A stretch of DNA of 64,000 nucleotides from Metridium senile (taxonomy: Eukaryota > Cnidaria > Anthozoa > Actiniaria > Metridiidae), in the NCBI GenBank assembly GCA_949775045.1, contig OX459100.1:14812447-14876446 (forward strand), given 5' to 3'. The first letter of the stretch is position 1; every line of letters begins with the position of its first letter. The position numbers were made by a program, and so were the translations under genes. Below are positions 10,001 through 19,694 of this stretch, one piece after another. The notes below the pieces were generated by a model that made no database searches, was not told where the DNA came from, and saw only the letters and a list, made by a program, of their open reading frames with translations.

Positions 10001-12921
10001 TGGGTGTGGAGCAGACATCTCAAGAAGACGGAGTTTCCAGTTTTTAACAGTATGAACAGCACCTGATGGATCCCTTACATGTGCTAGCAACAACAAAATA
10101 CAACTTGTTATTGTTTAGGTAATATAATGTGAATTTGTAACACCATAGCTTAACTTTACTGACTTCTGACTTCTAACTTCGTCAGAGTAAAAGGGTTAGA
10201 CCAAATCGTCTTACTCTTTTACTCTGACAAAGGGCTAAAGTTTGAAACGTCAGTAAAGTGTCACTGACACAGCCGTTTCTTGGTTTTCATTGATATCATC
10301 AAAAATATTTCAGGCAATTTCAGAGACCTATCAAACATATTTACTTTCATGTGAAAGAGTGAGTAAAACTATGTAGTTTTGAAAATTCAAGTCAAACCAA
10401 GTTTTTGCTGCCATGATATGAACAATTTCATAATTATTTATTTTTTTGGTAAGAATGTATGGAGCCGCAACGTTGGTGTACAGCTTGTGTACACCAACAT
10501 GGCGGACACAAGTTCAGGTGTTGAAATTACAATTTAACTCAAACCAAAACGCTTTAGAGGTAAAAAGTTTAATCAACAAGCAATTTTGTTTATGTACCAG
10601 CCAAAACAGGTGACATTTTGTGGCTAATTTACATCTTTTTACAGCTCTAGAAAACGCGTGACAATGATGCGTGACATGAATTTCCATTATGACCAATCAA
10701 TAAGTGTGTTCTATCATACTTTTATGACCAATCAATGTGTGCACTCTATCATAATACTTTTATGACCAATCAATGTGTGCGTTCTATCATAATACTTTTA
10801 TGACCAATCAATGTGTGCGTTCTATCATAATACTTTTATGACCAATCAATGTGTGCATTCTATCATAATACTTTTATGACCAATCAATGTGTGCGTTCTA
10901 TCATAATACTTTTATGACCAATCAATGTGTGCATTCTATCATAATACTTTTATGACCAATCAATGTGTGCATTCTATCACAATACTTTTATGACCAATCA
11001 ATGTGTGCATTCTATCATAATACTTTTATGACCAATCAATGTGTGCATTCTATCATAATACTTTTATGACCAATCAATGTGTGCGTTCTATCATAATACT
11101 TTTATGACCAATCAATGTGTGCATTCTATCATAATACTTTTATGACCAATCAATGTGTGCATTCTATCATAATACTTTTATGACCAATCAATAAGTGCAT
11201 TCTATCATAATACTTTTATGACCAATCAATGTGTGCGTTCTATCATAATACTTTTATGACCAATCAATAAGTGTGTTCTATCATAATACTTTTATGACCA
11301 ATCAATAAGTGCATTCTATCATAATACTTTTATGACCAATCAATGTGTGCATTCTATCATAATACTTTTATGACCAATCAATGTGTGCATTCTATCATAA
11401 TACTTTTATGACCAATCAATGTGTGCATTCTATCATAATACTTTTATGACCAATCAATGTGTGCATTCTATCATAATACTTTTATGACCAATCAATGTGT
11501 GCGTTCTATCATAATACTTTTATGACCAATCAATAAGTGTGTTCTATCATAATACTTTTATGACCAATCAATAAGTGCATTCTATCATAATACTTTTATG
11601 ACCAATCAATGTGTGCGTTCTATCATAAACAGGTTCCCATTTAAATCTGTACTTTCCCATTTAAATCTGTACTTATGCAAATTGTGTTGATGTGTGCTAA
11701 ACACACAGATCAACCAATCAGAGTATATTATTTCTGAAGTGAACTTCTCTGATTGGTTGATCTGTGTGTTTAGCACACATCAACAAAATTTACATAAGTA
11801 CAAATTTAAATGGGAAAGTACAGATTTAAATGGGAACCTGTTCATAATACTTTTATGACCAATCAATAAGTGTGTTCTATCATAATACTTTTATGACCAA
11901 TCAATAAGTGCATTCTATCATAATACTTTTATGACCAATCAATGTGTGCATTCTATTATAATACTTTTATGACCAATCAATGTGTGCATTCTATCATAAT
12001 ACTTTTATGACCAATCAATAAGTGTGTTCTATCATAATACTTTTATGACCAATCAATAAGTGCATTCTATCATAATACTTTTATGACCAATCAATGTGTG
12101 CATTCTATCACAATACTTTTATGACCAATCAATAAGTGCGTTCTATCATAATACTTTGATGACCAATCAATGTGCGCATTCTATCATAATACTTTTATGA
12201 CCAATCAATGTGTGCATTCTATCATAATACTTTTATGATAAATAAATAATATCACTGTACATACACTGCTTCCTCAAAAAGGTCATACTATAAATCATTA
12301 TTGTAATGAGCCAGAATAAACTCTTAATGGGAGCTCTGTATATAGTTACAATAAAAGAATAGAGTATCTATGTGTTAAGTTAGATTTAATTAAGATTTAA
12401 CTGGCTTTAAGATACCTTTGAATTACTTTGATTCAGTTTTGATAATGTAGAAATCATCGATCAATGTACAAGTAAGCTTTACTCCATATATAGTGAATCA
12501 TAGTATAATTATAGCAATGTTTTGTTTTTAGTGATATCAAGAAAAATATCAAACTACATCAAAGTAAAAAATTAAATCATGATAATACAAACTGACAATA
12601 TAAGCTTTCAACAGAATACACAAGTGAATAACTAGAGTGAAAGACCTTGAAGGTCATCTCAACAATATCGAAAGTAATTGTTCTTATGCAGACAATGCAT
12701 TAACGACGAACTACATCTCTACCAACAAAGACAAAATAGTTTGTGAAAAGATATAATCAATTACCTTCAGTTGTAAGCTGGCAAAAAGGCCGCGTCATTT
12801 CCACAAAAGACAATTTGTTCTTCATACAGACTTGTTCTGCATCTTCGCTACAAGTCACTGCAATAGTGGGACAAAAGACTCCTTGGAGAAGCTCCAAAGG
12901 GCTCTGTGAGCAGATAGCCAT
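1095..12921 (-). CDS. TRAPPC8: TRAPPC8, trafficking protein particle complex subunit 8 (5' part, eight exons)
   Basis: TRAPPC8 is a large subunit of the metazoan TRAPPIII tethering complex, which activates Rab1 in ER-Golgi traffic and autophagy. I read coding exons on the minus strand at 12765-12921 (ATG at 12919-12921), 9901-10083, about 9070-9210, 7852-8014 (or to 8026), 6578-6734, 4001-4444, 3488-3594 and 1095-1245. Except around exon 3, the GT-AG junctions and phases agree. Stretches matching the vertebrate protein in order include TPWFEAYRDCF, SDHEFIRHFLSC, RYYVLLHDV, LPDPWSQF, DQDRIKIF, FRGLLPYLERMMKNL, IFSATKKWFGG and LAYSCYHTAK. The downstream TPR-like and C-terminal parts lie beyond the left edge. 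The donor of exon 3 and acceptor of exon 4 are uncertain; AA|GT at about 9067 does not match the exon 4 phase, so a later donor or a missed small exon is possible. Introns carry MITEs, a LINE and a satellite. Confidence 0.93.
1315..3426. mobile_element. TTAA-flanked inverted-repeat DNA element in TRAPPC8 intron 7
   Basis: Both ends read TTAAGGTGGCTC (left, 1315) and GAGCCACCTTAA (right, to 3426), with imperfect inverted homology running several hundred bases inward: about 1315-1580 against 2870-3426, including a shared block around TCTCACCATG/CATGGTGAGA. TTAA at both borders suggests a TTAA-specific transposase (piggyBac- or Kolobok-type), but no transposase is present. A LINE 3' fragment sits inside it. 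The same end sequence, TTAAGGTG, recurs at 29584-30367 and 30374. Confidence 0.75.
1800..2671 (-). mobile_element. LINE (non-LTR retrotransposon) 3' fragment, reverse transcriptase C-terminus
   Basis: A minus-strand reading frame (2033-2671, 212 codons) matches the C-terminal part of LINE ORF2 proteins: ATKCKELRISF, LGLTISSNLSWNLHVDEI, ASKKLYFLVQLKRA, CIRSAIDYAVQAFH and IQKRAISIIHP. The catalytic polymerase motifs upstream are missing, so it is a 5'-truncated, inactive copy. After the stop an AT-rich tail ends in a (TTCTA)n repeat at about 1800-1842, as expected for the 3' end of L2/CR1-like LINEs. It lies inside the TTAA element. Confidence 0.85.
3791..3868. repeat. Short palindrome in TRAPPC8 intron 6
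   Basis: ATAATTTCCCCATACAAATC and its near complement face each other across about 30 bases. A small foldback repeat with no coding content. Confidence 0.6.
4678..4746. repeat. Trinucleotide microsatellite (ATT/GTT/ATC)
   Basis: Successive runs of ATT, GTT, CATCAT and again ATT units. It directly abuts the diverged hairpin element that follows. Confidence 0.9.
4747..5755 (+). mobile_element. Diverged copy of the 47.7 kb hairpin element, with a nested element
   Basis: The start (ACAATATGAGCCGATATGAC and CATACAGATCTGACA) is a decayed version of the hairpin at 47710-47830. The end (about 5618-5755, including ACTTATGCAAATCAGGACG) matches 47865-48000. Between them, 5021-5513 is an insertion with its own inverted ends, GCATTTGAAAAAGTGTG and CACACTTTTTCAGATGCC. 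No coding capacity is seen. Confidence 0.6.
6062..6246. repeat. Inverted-repeat MITE in TRAPPC8 intron 5
   Basis: Arms of about 46 bases, GTATGCTAATGAGTAAAAT at 6062 against ATTTTACTCATAAGCATAC ending at 6246, around an AT-rich centre. Confidence 0.6.
6751..6926. mobile_element. Palindromic MITE (ACAGGTTCCC family), copy 1
   Basis: Inverted ends carry TTCCCATTTAAATCTGTAC and GTACAGATTTAAATGGGAA; the right end has the 17-base unit twice, the left once. The centre contains TCTGATTGG-type inverted motifs. Flanking TAGTAA and TAGTAT suggest an imperfect 6-bp target duplication. The left end stops about 15 bases from the splice acceptor of TRAPPC8 exon 5. A full copy lies at 11629-11841 and half copies at 19430 and 57525. 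Confidence 0.85.
6988..7196. mobile_element. Palindromic MITE (ACACTAGAACCATG ends)
   Basis: Begins ACACTAGAACCATGAAAT and ends TTTCATGGTTCTAGTGT, with inner inverted matches around TAGTTACTA. Non-coding, in TRAPPC8 intron 4. Confidence 0.75.
8263..8366. repeat. Short hairpin repeat
   Basis: AAGATATGAATTTTATTTTC at the left is complementary to the right end. The inner part reads ACAACATTTTAC and GTAAAATATTGTT. It lies in TRAPPC8 intron 3. Confidence 0.65.
8680..8895 (+). mobile_element. tRNA-derived SINE-like sequence
   Basis: At 8823-8885 a tRNA-like order is seen: an A-box-like TAGCTTAGTGG followed about 45 bases later by a B-box-like GGTTTGATTCC, the latter in a 5-bp T-arm stem (ACAGG/CCTGT). 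The acceptor stem pairs only partly and no good anticodon arm forms, so a working tRNA is unlikely. A second A-box-like string, TGGTCTAGTGG, occurs at about 8692. Confidence 0.4.
9291..9446. mobile_element. Palindromic MITE (TAGTCCTTTTCACAG ends)
   Basis: TAGTCCTTTTCACAGTTC at the left and GAACTGTGAAAAGGACTA at the right are perfect complements, and pairing continues through GTTCAGTGACCA. Non-coding, in TRAPPC8 intron 2. Confidence 0.8.
10152..10259. repeat. Short imperfect palindrome
   Basis: ACTTTACTGAC at the left and GTCAGTAAAGT at the right, with inner complementary GTCAGAGTAAAAG and CTTTTACTCTGAC. It lies in TRAPPC8 intron 1. Confidence 0.65.
10684..12235. repeat. 38-bp tandem satellite in TRAPPC8 intron 1
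   Basis: About 35 head-to-tail copies of a 38-bp unit containing TTTTATGACCAATCAATGTG and TGCATTCTATCATAATAC. Variants differ mainly at GTGTG/AAGTG and GCA/GCG positions. Copies are directly abutting with no unique spacers, so this is a minisatellite and not a CRISPR array. It is interrupted at 11629-11841 by a palindromic MITE. Confidence 0.95.
11629..11841. mobile_element. Palindromic MITE (ACAGGTTCCC family), full copy with 6-bp target duplication
   Basis: A 213-bp near-perfect palindrome beginning ACAGGTTCCCATTTAAATC and ending with its complement. The 17-base unit ending in TTTAAATCTGTAC is doubled at both ends. It is inserted in the 38-bp satellite, flanked by TCATAA at 11623-11628 and 11842-11847; the satellite unit normally has one TCATAA, so this is a clean 6-bp target-site duplication. 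Confidence 0.9.
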
Positions 12922-13239
12922 ATTGGATATTATTGATAACAGTAAGGTTTAGCTTAGATTCCACGTAGGGTAAGCCATCATAGCTAATACTTGCTGTAAG
13001 ATGGTACCATTCTCCAGGATTAACTTCTTTCCGCCATGTTGATATTTTAGAAGGTCGTTAATGCGCATGAGTGTAGTAGCATCATGCTTTGCGCGTAGAA
13101 TGGCATCACAGGTAGCCCGTCCTCTTTTCAATAGCGAATCGTTATAAATAAATAAATAAACAAATAAATAAATACATAAAGGGGTGGGCATTTTTTCGAT
13201 GCACTCTAGGCTAGGATATATGCGTTTTTTTCGCTTTGC
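12922..13239. other. TRAPPC8 5' flank, putative promoter and 5' UTR
   Basis: No convincing gene. Slightly CpG-richer than its surroundings around 13040-13130. A short (AAAT)n/(AAAC)n stretch lies at about 13145-13180. A minus-strand open frame runs through it, but it has no recognisable domain and probably reflects TRAPPC8 leader sequence. Confidence 0.4.
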
Positions 13240-13618
13240 ACGATATTTTTTTCATTTTTTGTTGTTGTTGTTGTTGTTGTGCACGATATTTTTTCAGTTT
13301 TTTTATGTTGTTGTTGTTGTGCACGATATTTTTTTCAGTTTTGTTGTTGTTGTTGTTGTGCACGATATTTTTTTCAGTTTTTTTATGTTGTTGTTGTGCA
13401 CGATATTTTTTTTATTTTTTTTGTTGTTGTTGTGCACGATATTTTTTTCAGTTTTTTATGTTATTGTTGTTGTTGTGCACGATATTTTTTAAGTTTTTTA
13501 TATTGTTGTTGATGTTGTGCACGATGTTTTTTTCAGTTTTTTATGTTGTTGTTGATGTTGTGCACGATATTTTTTTCAGTTTTTTATGTTGTTGTTGTTG
13601 TGCACGATATTTTGTTTG
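13240..13618. repeat. Minisatellite with GTTGTTGTGCACGATATTTT unit
   Basis: About nine imperfect tandem copies of a roughly 40-bp unit: a (GTT)n run, then GTGCACGATATTTTTTTCAG and TTTTTTAT. The open frames across it (Cys- or Val-rich with Phe runs) are products of the repeat and not genes. Confidence 0.9.
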
Positions 13619-14927
13619 CAAGGTTAATGCTATTCTCGATATTTTTTTGCGAATCCCGCAATCCCCACATCAATTATCTAATGGTCCGCCCCTTATATTA
13701 GGAGATGTCAGATCATGATCAATGCTAGGGTTTTTTTCGTCAGCGGTCCCAACACCCTTCCAGTTGGTATCAGTTTGACGATTGACGACCAGTACTAGCG
13801 AGCAGATGGCACAAACGTTATTAAACTATATATATATATATACTGATATATATCAAATATTTAGGTTATTTTGAGACGAACCGAAAATAAAAGATGACGC
13901 ATCAGTGTATTGTCATATATATTGTTGTATTGTCGTATACCCGATTTGTCCAACAACAACCACGATATCAGCATTCAGCTGACCGCCATTAATCAGCGCG
14001 TCACCTGGTTATGTGTTTTCGCAATAGTCAGACTGATATCTACATCACATCAATAACCTATTTTCCAAAAAACTGATACAATTGTCCATCATAATAAAAC
14101 ATTTAAGTTAATTATAAAAAAAAACTTGTCAGGGTTCAGAAAATTTCAAATATGGCCCCTAACTGAACTACCAGTGTTCTGTCCGATTGGGCGTGTCAAC
14201 AAATGCAGCTTTTTACCTATGAAAGGTACCGCTTATTTATTGGAAACTAGCGAGTAAACTAGTATAGGCTTATTTATTGGACAAACTGACAAAATTCAAT
14301 GAAGCTTGTGGGTATTTGTTGGTGTTTTCATACCTGCACCAAGGAGTAATGTGCTATCACATTAACTATCATTAATTGTTCATCAAATGAAATAATGAGT
14401 AAAATAATATTCATACTGATGCAAGCACGTTGCAGACACCACGCGGCATGAAGTCCGGCGTTGAATGCAATAAAGAAAAATCATTTCAATGATCGCATAT
14501 ATTTTCGTTTTTATTTGGCCTTTATTAACCCAACGGCTTAATTAGACATTGTAGCAAACATACTGAATTTCATGTTAAACATCCATATTTTATTATCGTT
14601 ATTAACTTTTTTAGACTTCTGCTTTACAGAGTTTGCTACTAAATTTATTATCTAACTGGGTCTTTTTTTTTTTGACAATCAATATTGCCGATAATTTACC
14701 AGTAGTTTTTATTTAAATCATGTCCGAAAATGACAATAGCCACAAGATCGATAGGAAATTAATTAATTAATTAAACTGTCTAAGTGAATTTGGTTTTAAT
14801 ACAGGTTTAGTTAATGGTTTGCAATGTCATTGGATAAATGACTTGAAAAAACTTCATTTACAATGAACATTAGATTATATACAAGAAAATCATCATAAAT
14901 TCGTATGATTTTAGTATGATTTAATCT
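13619..14927. other. Intergenic, no gene seen
   Basis: AT-rich sequence with a short (TA)n run at about 13828-13842 and scattered direct repeats such as TTATTTATTGGA. No long frame, RNA gene or clear element borders were found. Confidence 0.5.
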
Positions 14928-15950
14928 TTTATTATATCCATTTTGATATCACCAAGCAATCCTGTACTCTGATTGGCTCTCAGCAGCTATGATATGAGCA
15001 TGAATTGCATCATTTTTTGAATTTATTGCACCATTTGTAAAAATAAATACTCTAAGTTTATCTCAGATTTAGAGTTTACTTAGTTTGTATAGGTAATTAC
15101 GGTGCAATTTAGCTCTGTGAAAGACAAATGAGTGCAAATTAACCCAAATTGAAGAAAAGAAGAGACAACAACACTCAAAACAACTGAAATATCGTCAATG
15201 CATACCGTACTAAATCATTTTATTTTCTTCTTGAAAAACAATTATTACACTTATCTTAATATCAAGGACAACAAAAAATATTAGTTTATAACATATAAAG
15301 CTTTCTTTAGTACAAAAGACGTCAAAAACTTGAGGTAAAAACAAAGTTTGAAAAGTTGTACTTTGCCGTTTCTGCTGAAAAAACGATGATTTACTCCACT
15401 TTATTAAAGCATTTTACTCGAAATTGAACAATGACACCACTATCAATTAAACAAAATATTACCTTTTGCTGGTTAATGTGAAGAAAAAAGTCAGTATTTT
15501 ATCTGATTTCATCTTGAAAGTGTAGTGAATTTTATCGTGGTCGACGGCTGAGAAAGGCGACATCATTATCGATGGAAAATCTTCTCAAAATGGTTATTTG
15601 CAATCTTGAAACTCCACACATACAAACTCTTAGTCCCATTCTTCAATGAGGAAGCTTTTGTTATTCGTAATAAGCATTTTTTGATAGTTTTTGAACAGTT
15701 TTTTCTCTGTTTTTGGCCATATGTCCACCATCTTGGATTTTTGTCACGAATTTTCAGTTGTGAAGAAAACTCTATTCTGATTGGTTGAAAAAACATTTCT
15801 ATTGTTTCTTAGCCAATCAGCATCGTGTTATCACTGCACTGAATTATGTCGGGTTTAACATAGTTTTTGCACTGAATTACCTCTAAAATGCACAGAAAAT
15901 CGAGTAATTTTTTCATGTTTTTTATTAGATATCAAAATGGATATAATAAA
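14928..15950. mobile_element. Inverted-repeat element of about 1 kb
   Basis: The left end, TTATTATATCCATTTTGATATC, has its near-exact complement at 15928-15950. Inner inverted motifs include CTGATTGGCT at about 14970 and AGCCAATCAGCA at about 15812, and GGTAATTACGGTGCA against CACTGAATTACC. No transposase frame was recognised, so it is probably non-autonomous. Confidence 0.55.
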
Positions 15951-15954
15951 GTGA

Positions 15955-16093
15955 TAATTGAACTTCGTGTCGTGCAATTTTGGTCTGATATCAAACTTGC
16001 AATTACAAATCACACTCCCGCTACGCGGTCGTGTGATTTTGTAATCGCGCGTTTGATATCAGACCAAATTGCACTCCACTTAGTTCAATTACC
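15955..16093. repeat. Hairpin repeat next to the PH gene
   Basis: Left arm TTTTGGTCTGATATCAAAC and right arm GTTTGATATCAGACCAAAT flank a GC-richer turn (CCCGCTACGCGG). Outer pairing extends to TAATTGAACT and AGTTCAATTA. It lies 135 bases beyond the stop of the minus-strand PH gene. Confidence 0.75.
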
Positions 16094-16227
16094 ATTATAT
16101 ATAGACTCATAATTTACAACACATGAAATTTTCAAAAATAACAATAATTTACATTAAATCTTCAAAAAACTTTAAATAGCCCAGATAAATCAAACACTTA
16201 ATTTCAAAGCCGTTCATAATGCCGATT

Positions 16228-17226
16228 TTAGTCATTTAAACACGGACTGACGTTTATTATTTTACTGTATTGAAAAGATGGAGTTACTTCACTCTGTTCC
16301 TCAGAATCATCAAATGTAAATGCAGGATTATCCATCGAAAACCTAGCAGAGAAGTCCATCGTTTTCTCGGCGGACTTTTTTTTAGATAAATGTGAATCCT
16401 GTTTATCTGCATTTTCTTTGTTTTCTTTTTTGCTCTGAAAGCTATGTCTTCTTGAAGACCTCCGAAGGGAACCGAAAGTAAAATATTTCATTGAGCGTGT
16501 TTGTTCGGCAGGTGATGCGTCGACGTCTTCCTGTTCCACGAGCGATTCGCAAAGTGAACTTTCATTTTCAATTTTAGCGCTGTTTTCCTGTAAATCCCTT
16601 AAATCTTCACTTTTTGAACGGTTTAGAAAGGCTGTATTTCTAAGGAAAACATTTGGTGACCCAGAGGAGATGCCATCATCATCAGTGTTGTTGTTATTTG
16701 AACTGTCTGCTAAGCTAGCGTTCTGAGAATCGTCGTCTCTGCTCAGTTCGACCTCTTCTTTCTCTTCCGCCGCTTCTTTGATGTTATCGCCATCTTCAAC
16801 AATCTTTTCTAGACTAGAACTCTTCCTTTTGGAGGTGTTTGCAATGTCCATGGCTTTTTTGTCGTGGCCAGTACAACAGCATTTCATATTGATGTGATTT
16901 GGCGGCGATTCTGGTGAACGATCTGAACTCGCTAAATGAATCATGTGAATCCATCGATGTCTTTGAAGATTTGACTCACATTTGAAGAAATAGGTTCCAT
17001 CGCTTGTTGAGAGGCGAAATCTAAAACAATAATTCCTTCGCTTGAGTAAGGTACACCTAGAATCGCTTGGCAGCAAAATCACTTCACAAAAATCGATATC
17101 CTTTCTACAGTCCTTTGAACAATACAAGTATATTCTGTCACCTTTCAAAACGGCCCAGTATTGTGTCCATTTGTTCTTTAATTCTTGTTTCTTGATGAAT
17201 TCTTCGTAAAACACATCATCTACCAT
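16228..17226 (-). CDS. PH-domain protein with disordered acidic tail (STAP-like PH)
   Basis: A single uninterrupted reading frame of 332 codons. Residues 6-100 read as a pleckstrin-homology domain: FYEEFIKKQELKNKWTQYWA at the start, then GDRIYLYCSKDC, RFRLSTSDGTYFFKCES, and the typical C-terminal helix with Trp (HRWIHMI). The first strands resemble the PH domain of STAP/BRDG1 adaptors, which bind phosphoinositides near receptors; here no SH2 domain follows. The remainder is Ser/Asp/Glu/Asn-rich and probably disordered, with basic patches (RRSSRRHSF), and ends near an NPAF motif (residues 300-303), an NPxF-type peptide that can bind PTB-like or endocytic adaptors. No intron is seen, unlike other genes here, so a retrocopy or intron loss is possible. 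TGACGTC at 17374 is a possible CRE-like upstream site. Function beyond membrane or adaptor binding is unknown. Confidence 0.85.
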   Translation of the reverse strand: MVDDVFYEEFIKKQELKNKWTQYWAVLKGDRIYLYCSKDCRKDIDFCEVILLPSDSRCTLLKRRNYCFRFRLSTSDGTYFFKCESNLQRHRWIHMIHLASSDRSPESPPNHINMKCCCTGHDKKAMDIANTSKRKSSSLEKIVEDGDNIKEAAEEKEEVELSRDDDSQNASLADSSNNNNTDDDGISSGSPNVFLRNTAFLNRSKSEDLRDLQENSAKIENESSLCESLVEQEDVDASPAEQTRSMKYFTFGSLRRSSRRHSFQSKKENKENADKQDSHLSKKKSAEKTMDFSARFSMDNPAFTFDDSEEQSEVTPSFQYSKIINVSPCLND

Positions 17227-17460
17227 TTTGTAGCCGCACTTTCATGTTAATGTTTTTTTAGTTGTCGTATCGAAATCAACAAGGCAACAAGAGAAAGTGA
17301 ATGTGTGACTGACTGAAACACATGTTTATTTGCGTGACTATTTTTAAAAGGTCAATCAGCGTGTCACGCAGTTTGACGTCTTTAGAGCGTTAAATATTTG
17401 CATTATTGCAATAACATAAATAATAATAATAATAATAAATATTAATAATAAAGGATATTT

Positions 17461-17668
17461 CAGTACTGCCAATTCAAACGGGGCCACCCCGAGTTTATTA
17501 GCCAATCACGTTTGTGCTTAAGAACACCAGACATAGACGATCCGTCAAGTCAATTCGCGCCTATAATTTGATTGGCTGATAAGGAGACAAAGTAGATATC
17601 TTTTGTTCTAAGCTCAAACGTGATTGGCTAATAAACTCGAGGTGGCCCCGGTTGAATTAGCAGCACTA
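17461..17668. mobile_element. Palindromic MITE (GGGGCCACC ends)
   Basis: Outer arms CCAATTCAAACGGGGCCACC and its near complement, continuing through GAGTTTATTAGCCAATCACG. About 90 bases of loop contain a further TTGATTGGCTGATAAGG motif. Non-coding, 235 bases upstream of the PH gene start. Confidence 0.8.
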
Positions 17669-17731
17669 CTTGTTTCAAGGGTATAACAGAGTTGTTCTCA
17701 TTAACCCATGAATAAATATAAAAAAAGTGTA

Positions 17732-18429
17732 TTAGGGACCAGCCATTATTTATGTAGAGGGCGGGGGAGGGAAAAATCTGTTAGGCAGATCAAATTTTCT
17801 ATGAGCCCCCCCCCCCGAACAAGGTATGTAAATTTCAAGTGAACCCCTTACCAAGTAGCAGTCTTTCAAATATGTGAAAAGTTATAAAAGAAAAGTATAG
17901 TTTGGAGGGACAGCTGTCCCTCCAAACCATACATTCCTTTGTAATCTTATGGATGTTTGAGAGACTATTGCAATGGAAATATACAACCAAATAGCATCAA
18001 AATTTGTGATATGGTATATGTTGATGTGCTTTTTCATGTTATGTAGTTTATTTATTAATTGCATTAATTCTAGAAACTAGTACCCAGTCCCCTCCTAGCC
18101 CATCCTCGTTTAGAACATGGCCAAATTTATATATGGCTATAATAGTGATAGAAGCCAGCATTCAGTCTGCGAAGATGAAATTAATCTTGAGGTATTGGAA
18201 AGCTTGCACAGCCCTGATGCAGAAAGGCTCAGAAGCTCTTAATGGTCTAAGGATTTTTTGCGATGGATGCTCTTCCAGCAATACGGCAATTTTTGGACTC
18301 AATTTAACTCACAGTACTAACAGTATATTTAACACTAGTGTACTATTAATGCTCATATTATTAAAATATAATGAAAGTGACATTTTTGCTAAATAACAAA
18401 AAAAGAGATAAATAATGACCGGTCCCTTA
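17732..18429. mobile_element. Inverted-repeat element of about 0.7 kb (TTAGGGACC ends)
   Basis: Left end TTAGGGACCAGCCATTATTTAT and right end ATAAATAATGACCGGTCCCTTA are imperfect complements. Inside are a G-run/C-run pair (about 17760-17818) and a small perfect palindrome, GGAGGGACAGCTGTCCCTCC, at about 17904. Reading frames inside have no recognisable domain. Confidence 0.65.
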
Positions 18430-18892
18430 GTTAAAGTGCACTCTACCAGTTAAACAAAAATTTAATTGATTCAGCCCGGGGTTGATGGATGGATGAATGA
18501 ATGGATGGATGACGGGACAGATATATGTGTATGGATAAATAGCTATGCTTTATATTATCTGAATTAAGCTTGAAGTTTCTATGTAAATAAACCCAATCTT
18601 CATCATAAATGCGAAGCAACGATGGCCGAGTCGTGGTACTCTACCAAACAAACAAAATACATACAAAATATTCCATGAAACTACTTTAAATCGTAAAAAA
18701 ATCCTAAAACCTCTGGCATCCAGGAATGCAGAAGGTGCCAGATAATGAGTATGGGCTGCTTGTGAAATGTTTTGGCAAAATTGTTTACAATGAATTTGTC
18801 AAAAAATTAAATAAACATTGGTCATACAAACACTGGTAATTGATGTTATTATAAGAGAAATTTATTAGGTTTTGTTTTGTTAGTTACCATAC

Positions 18893-18994
18893 TAGCCTGC
18901 GTTACAGACCCTTGTAAGCGCTCGAAATGTCTCCCACCATCTCTTGTTGGGGGGAGACGTTTCGAACGCTTACAAGGGTCTGTAACGCAGGCTA
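18893..18994. mobile_element. TAGCCTGCG-end MITE with 9-bp target duplication
   Basis: A 102-bp palindrome starting TAGCCTGCGTTACAGACCC and ending with its complement. It is flanked by TTACCATAC on both sides (18884-18892 and 18995-19003), a perfect 9-bp duplication. The ends match the MITEs at 32526-32871 and 47325-47515, but the interiors differ. Confidence 0.88.
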
Positions 18995-19144
18995 TTACCA
19001 TACAGTCTAACTAAAAAATAAAACAGTTTGACTAAACAAATTGTAAAATTAATGTCCTGTTATTAAATTTCTCATTGTTCATTAATTAATTTACTATTCG
19101 CTAATTTTAAGTATGTTTCTTTGGGCAAATAGTTTTATCATCCT

Positions 19145-19272
19145 ACTCTCTATGTCCAAGTGGTAGGGTTGATGGACACTCCTTTTGGGGTTGGAAATAT
19201 TCCCTGTGCGTACCTTTGGGTTCTTCCTTAAGTCTTTTCACTGATCACCCCTACCACTTGGACAAAGGGAGT
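19145..19272. mobile_element. Short MITE with ends resembling TTTGTCCAAGTGGTAGG
   Basis: Left ACTCTCTATGTCCAAGTGG and right CCACTTGGACAAAGGGAGT are near complements. The same ends bound the larger element at 32364-32944. Confidence 0.75.
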
Positions 19273-19429
19273 ATCCCTCCCTTATTTATATTTATATATC
19301 CCTTATTTATATATTTGGCATGCATTCATGGCATCCATTCTGTAGCGTATTTACCTCTGTCTACAATAATAAGTAAATAGGTAAGTAAGTTTCAAATTGG
19401 ATGAGATTTATCTTATATGAATATTATTA

Positions 19430-19506
19430 ACAGGTTCCCATTTAAATCTGTACTTTCCCATTTAAATCTGTATTTATGCAAATTTTGTTGATGTGTGCTA
19501 TGAATT
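19430..19506 (+). mobile_element. Half copy of the ACAGGTTCCC MITE
   Basis: The left half of the palindromic family, with the doubled TTTAAATCTGTA unit through to TTGATGTGTGCTA. It then stops abruptly; the mirror half is missing. Confidence 0.8.
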
Positions 19507-19694
19507 TTTTAAGAAGAATTACACAGATCATGGAGAGTGTTCTCTGCTCTGCAGATATTAACAACTTCCTTGCTCTACATAAATATTCATATTTTACTCA
19601 GCCTTATATTGAATAACTGCTAAATAAGTCTCTTACATTTTCTAATAGTAATGTATTACATAGTATGTACTCTGCAGCTATTAGTGGTGAAGCA

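Noticed and set aside
10684..12235. CRISPR-like regular array of a 38-bp repeat
   Set aside because: Copies abut directly without unique spacers, in an intron of an animal gene; it is a minisatellite.
12949..13191. 80-codon minus-strand frame upstream of TRAPPC8
   Set aside because: No recognisable domain, begins in a simple repeat and lies in the expected TRAPPC8 leader; treated as 5' flank.
13184..13718. Three overlapping open frames up to 160 codons
   Set aside because: They translate the (GTT)n GTGCACGATATTTT minisatellite in three frames; low-complexity Cys/Val/Phe runs with no domain.
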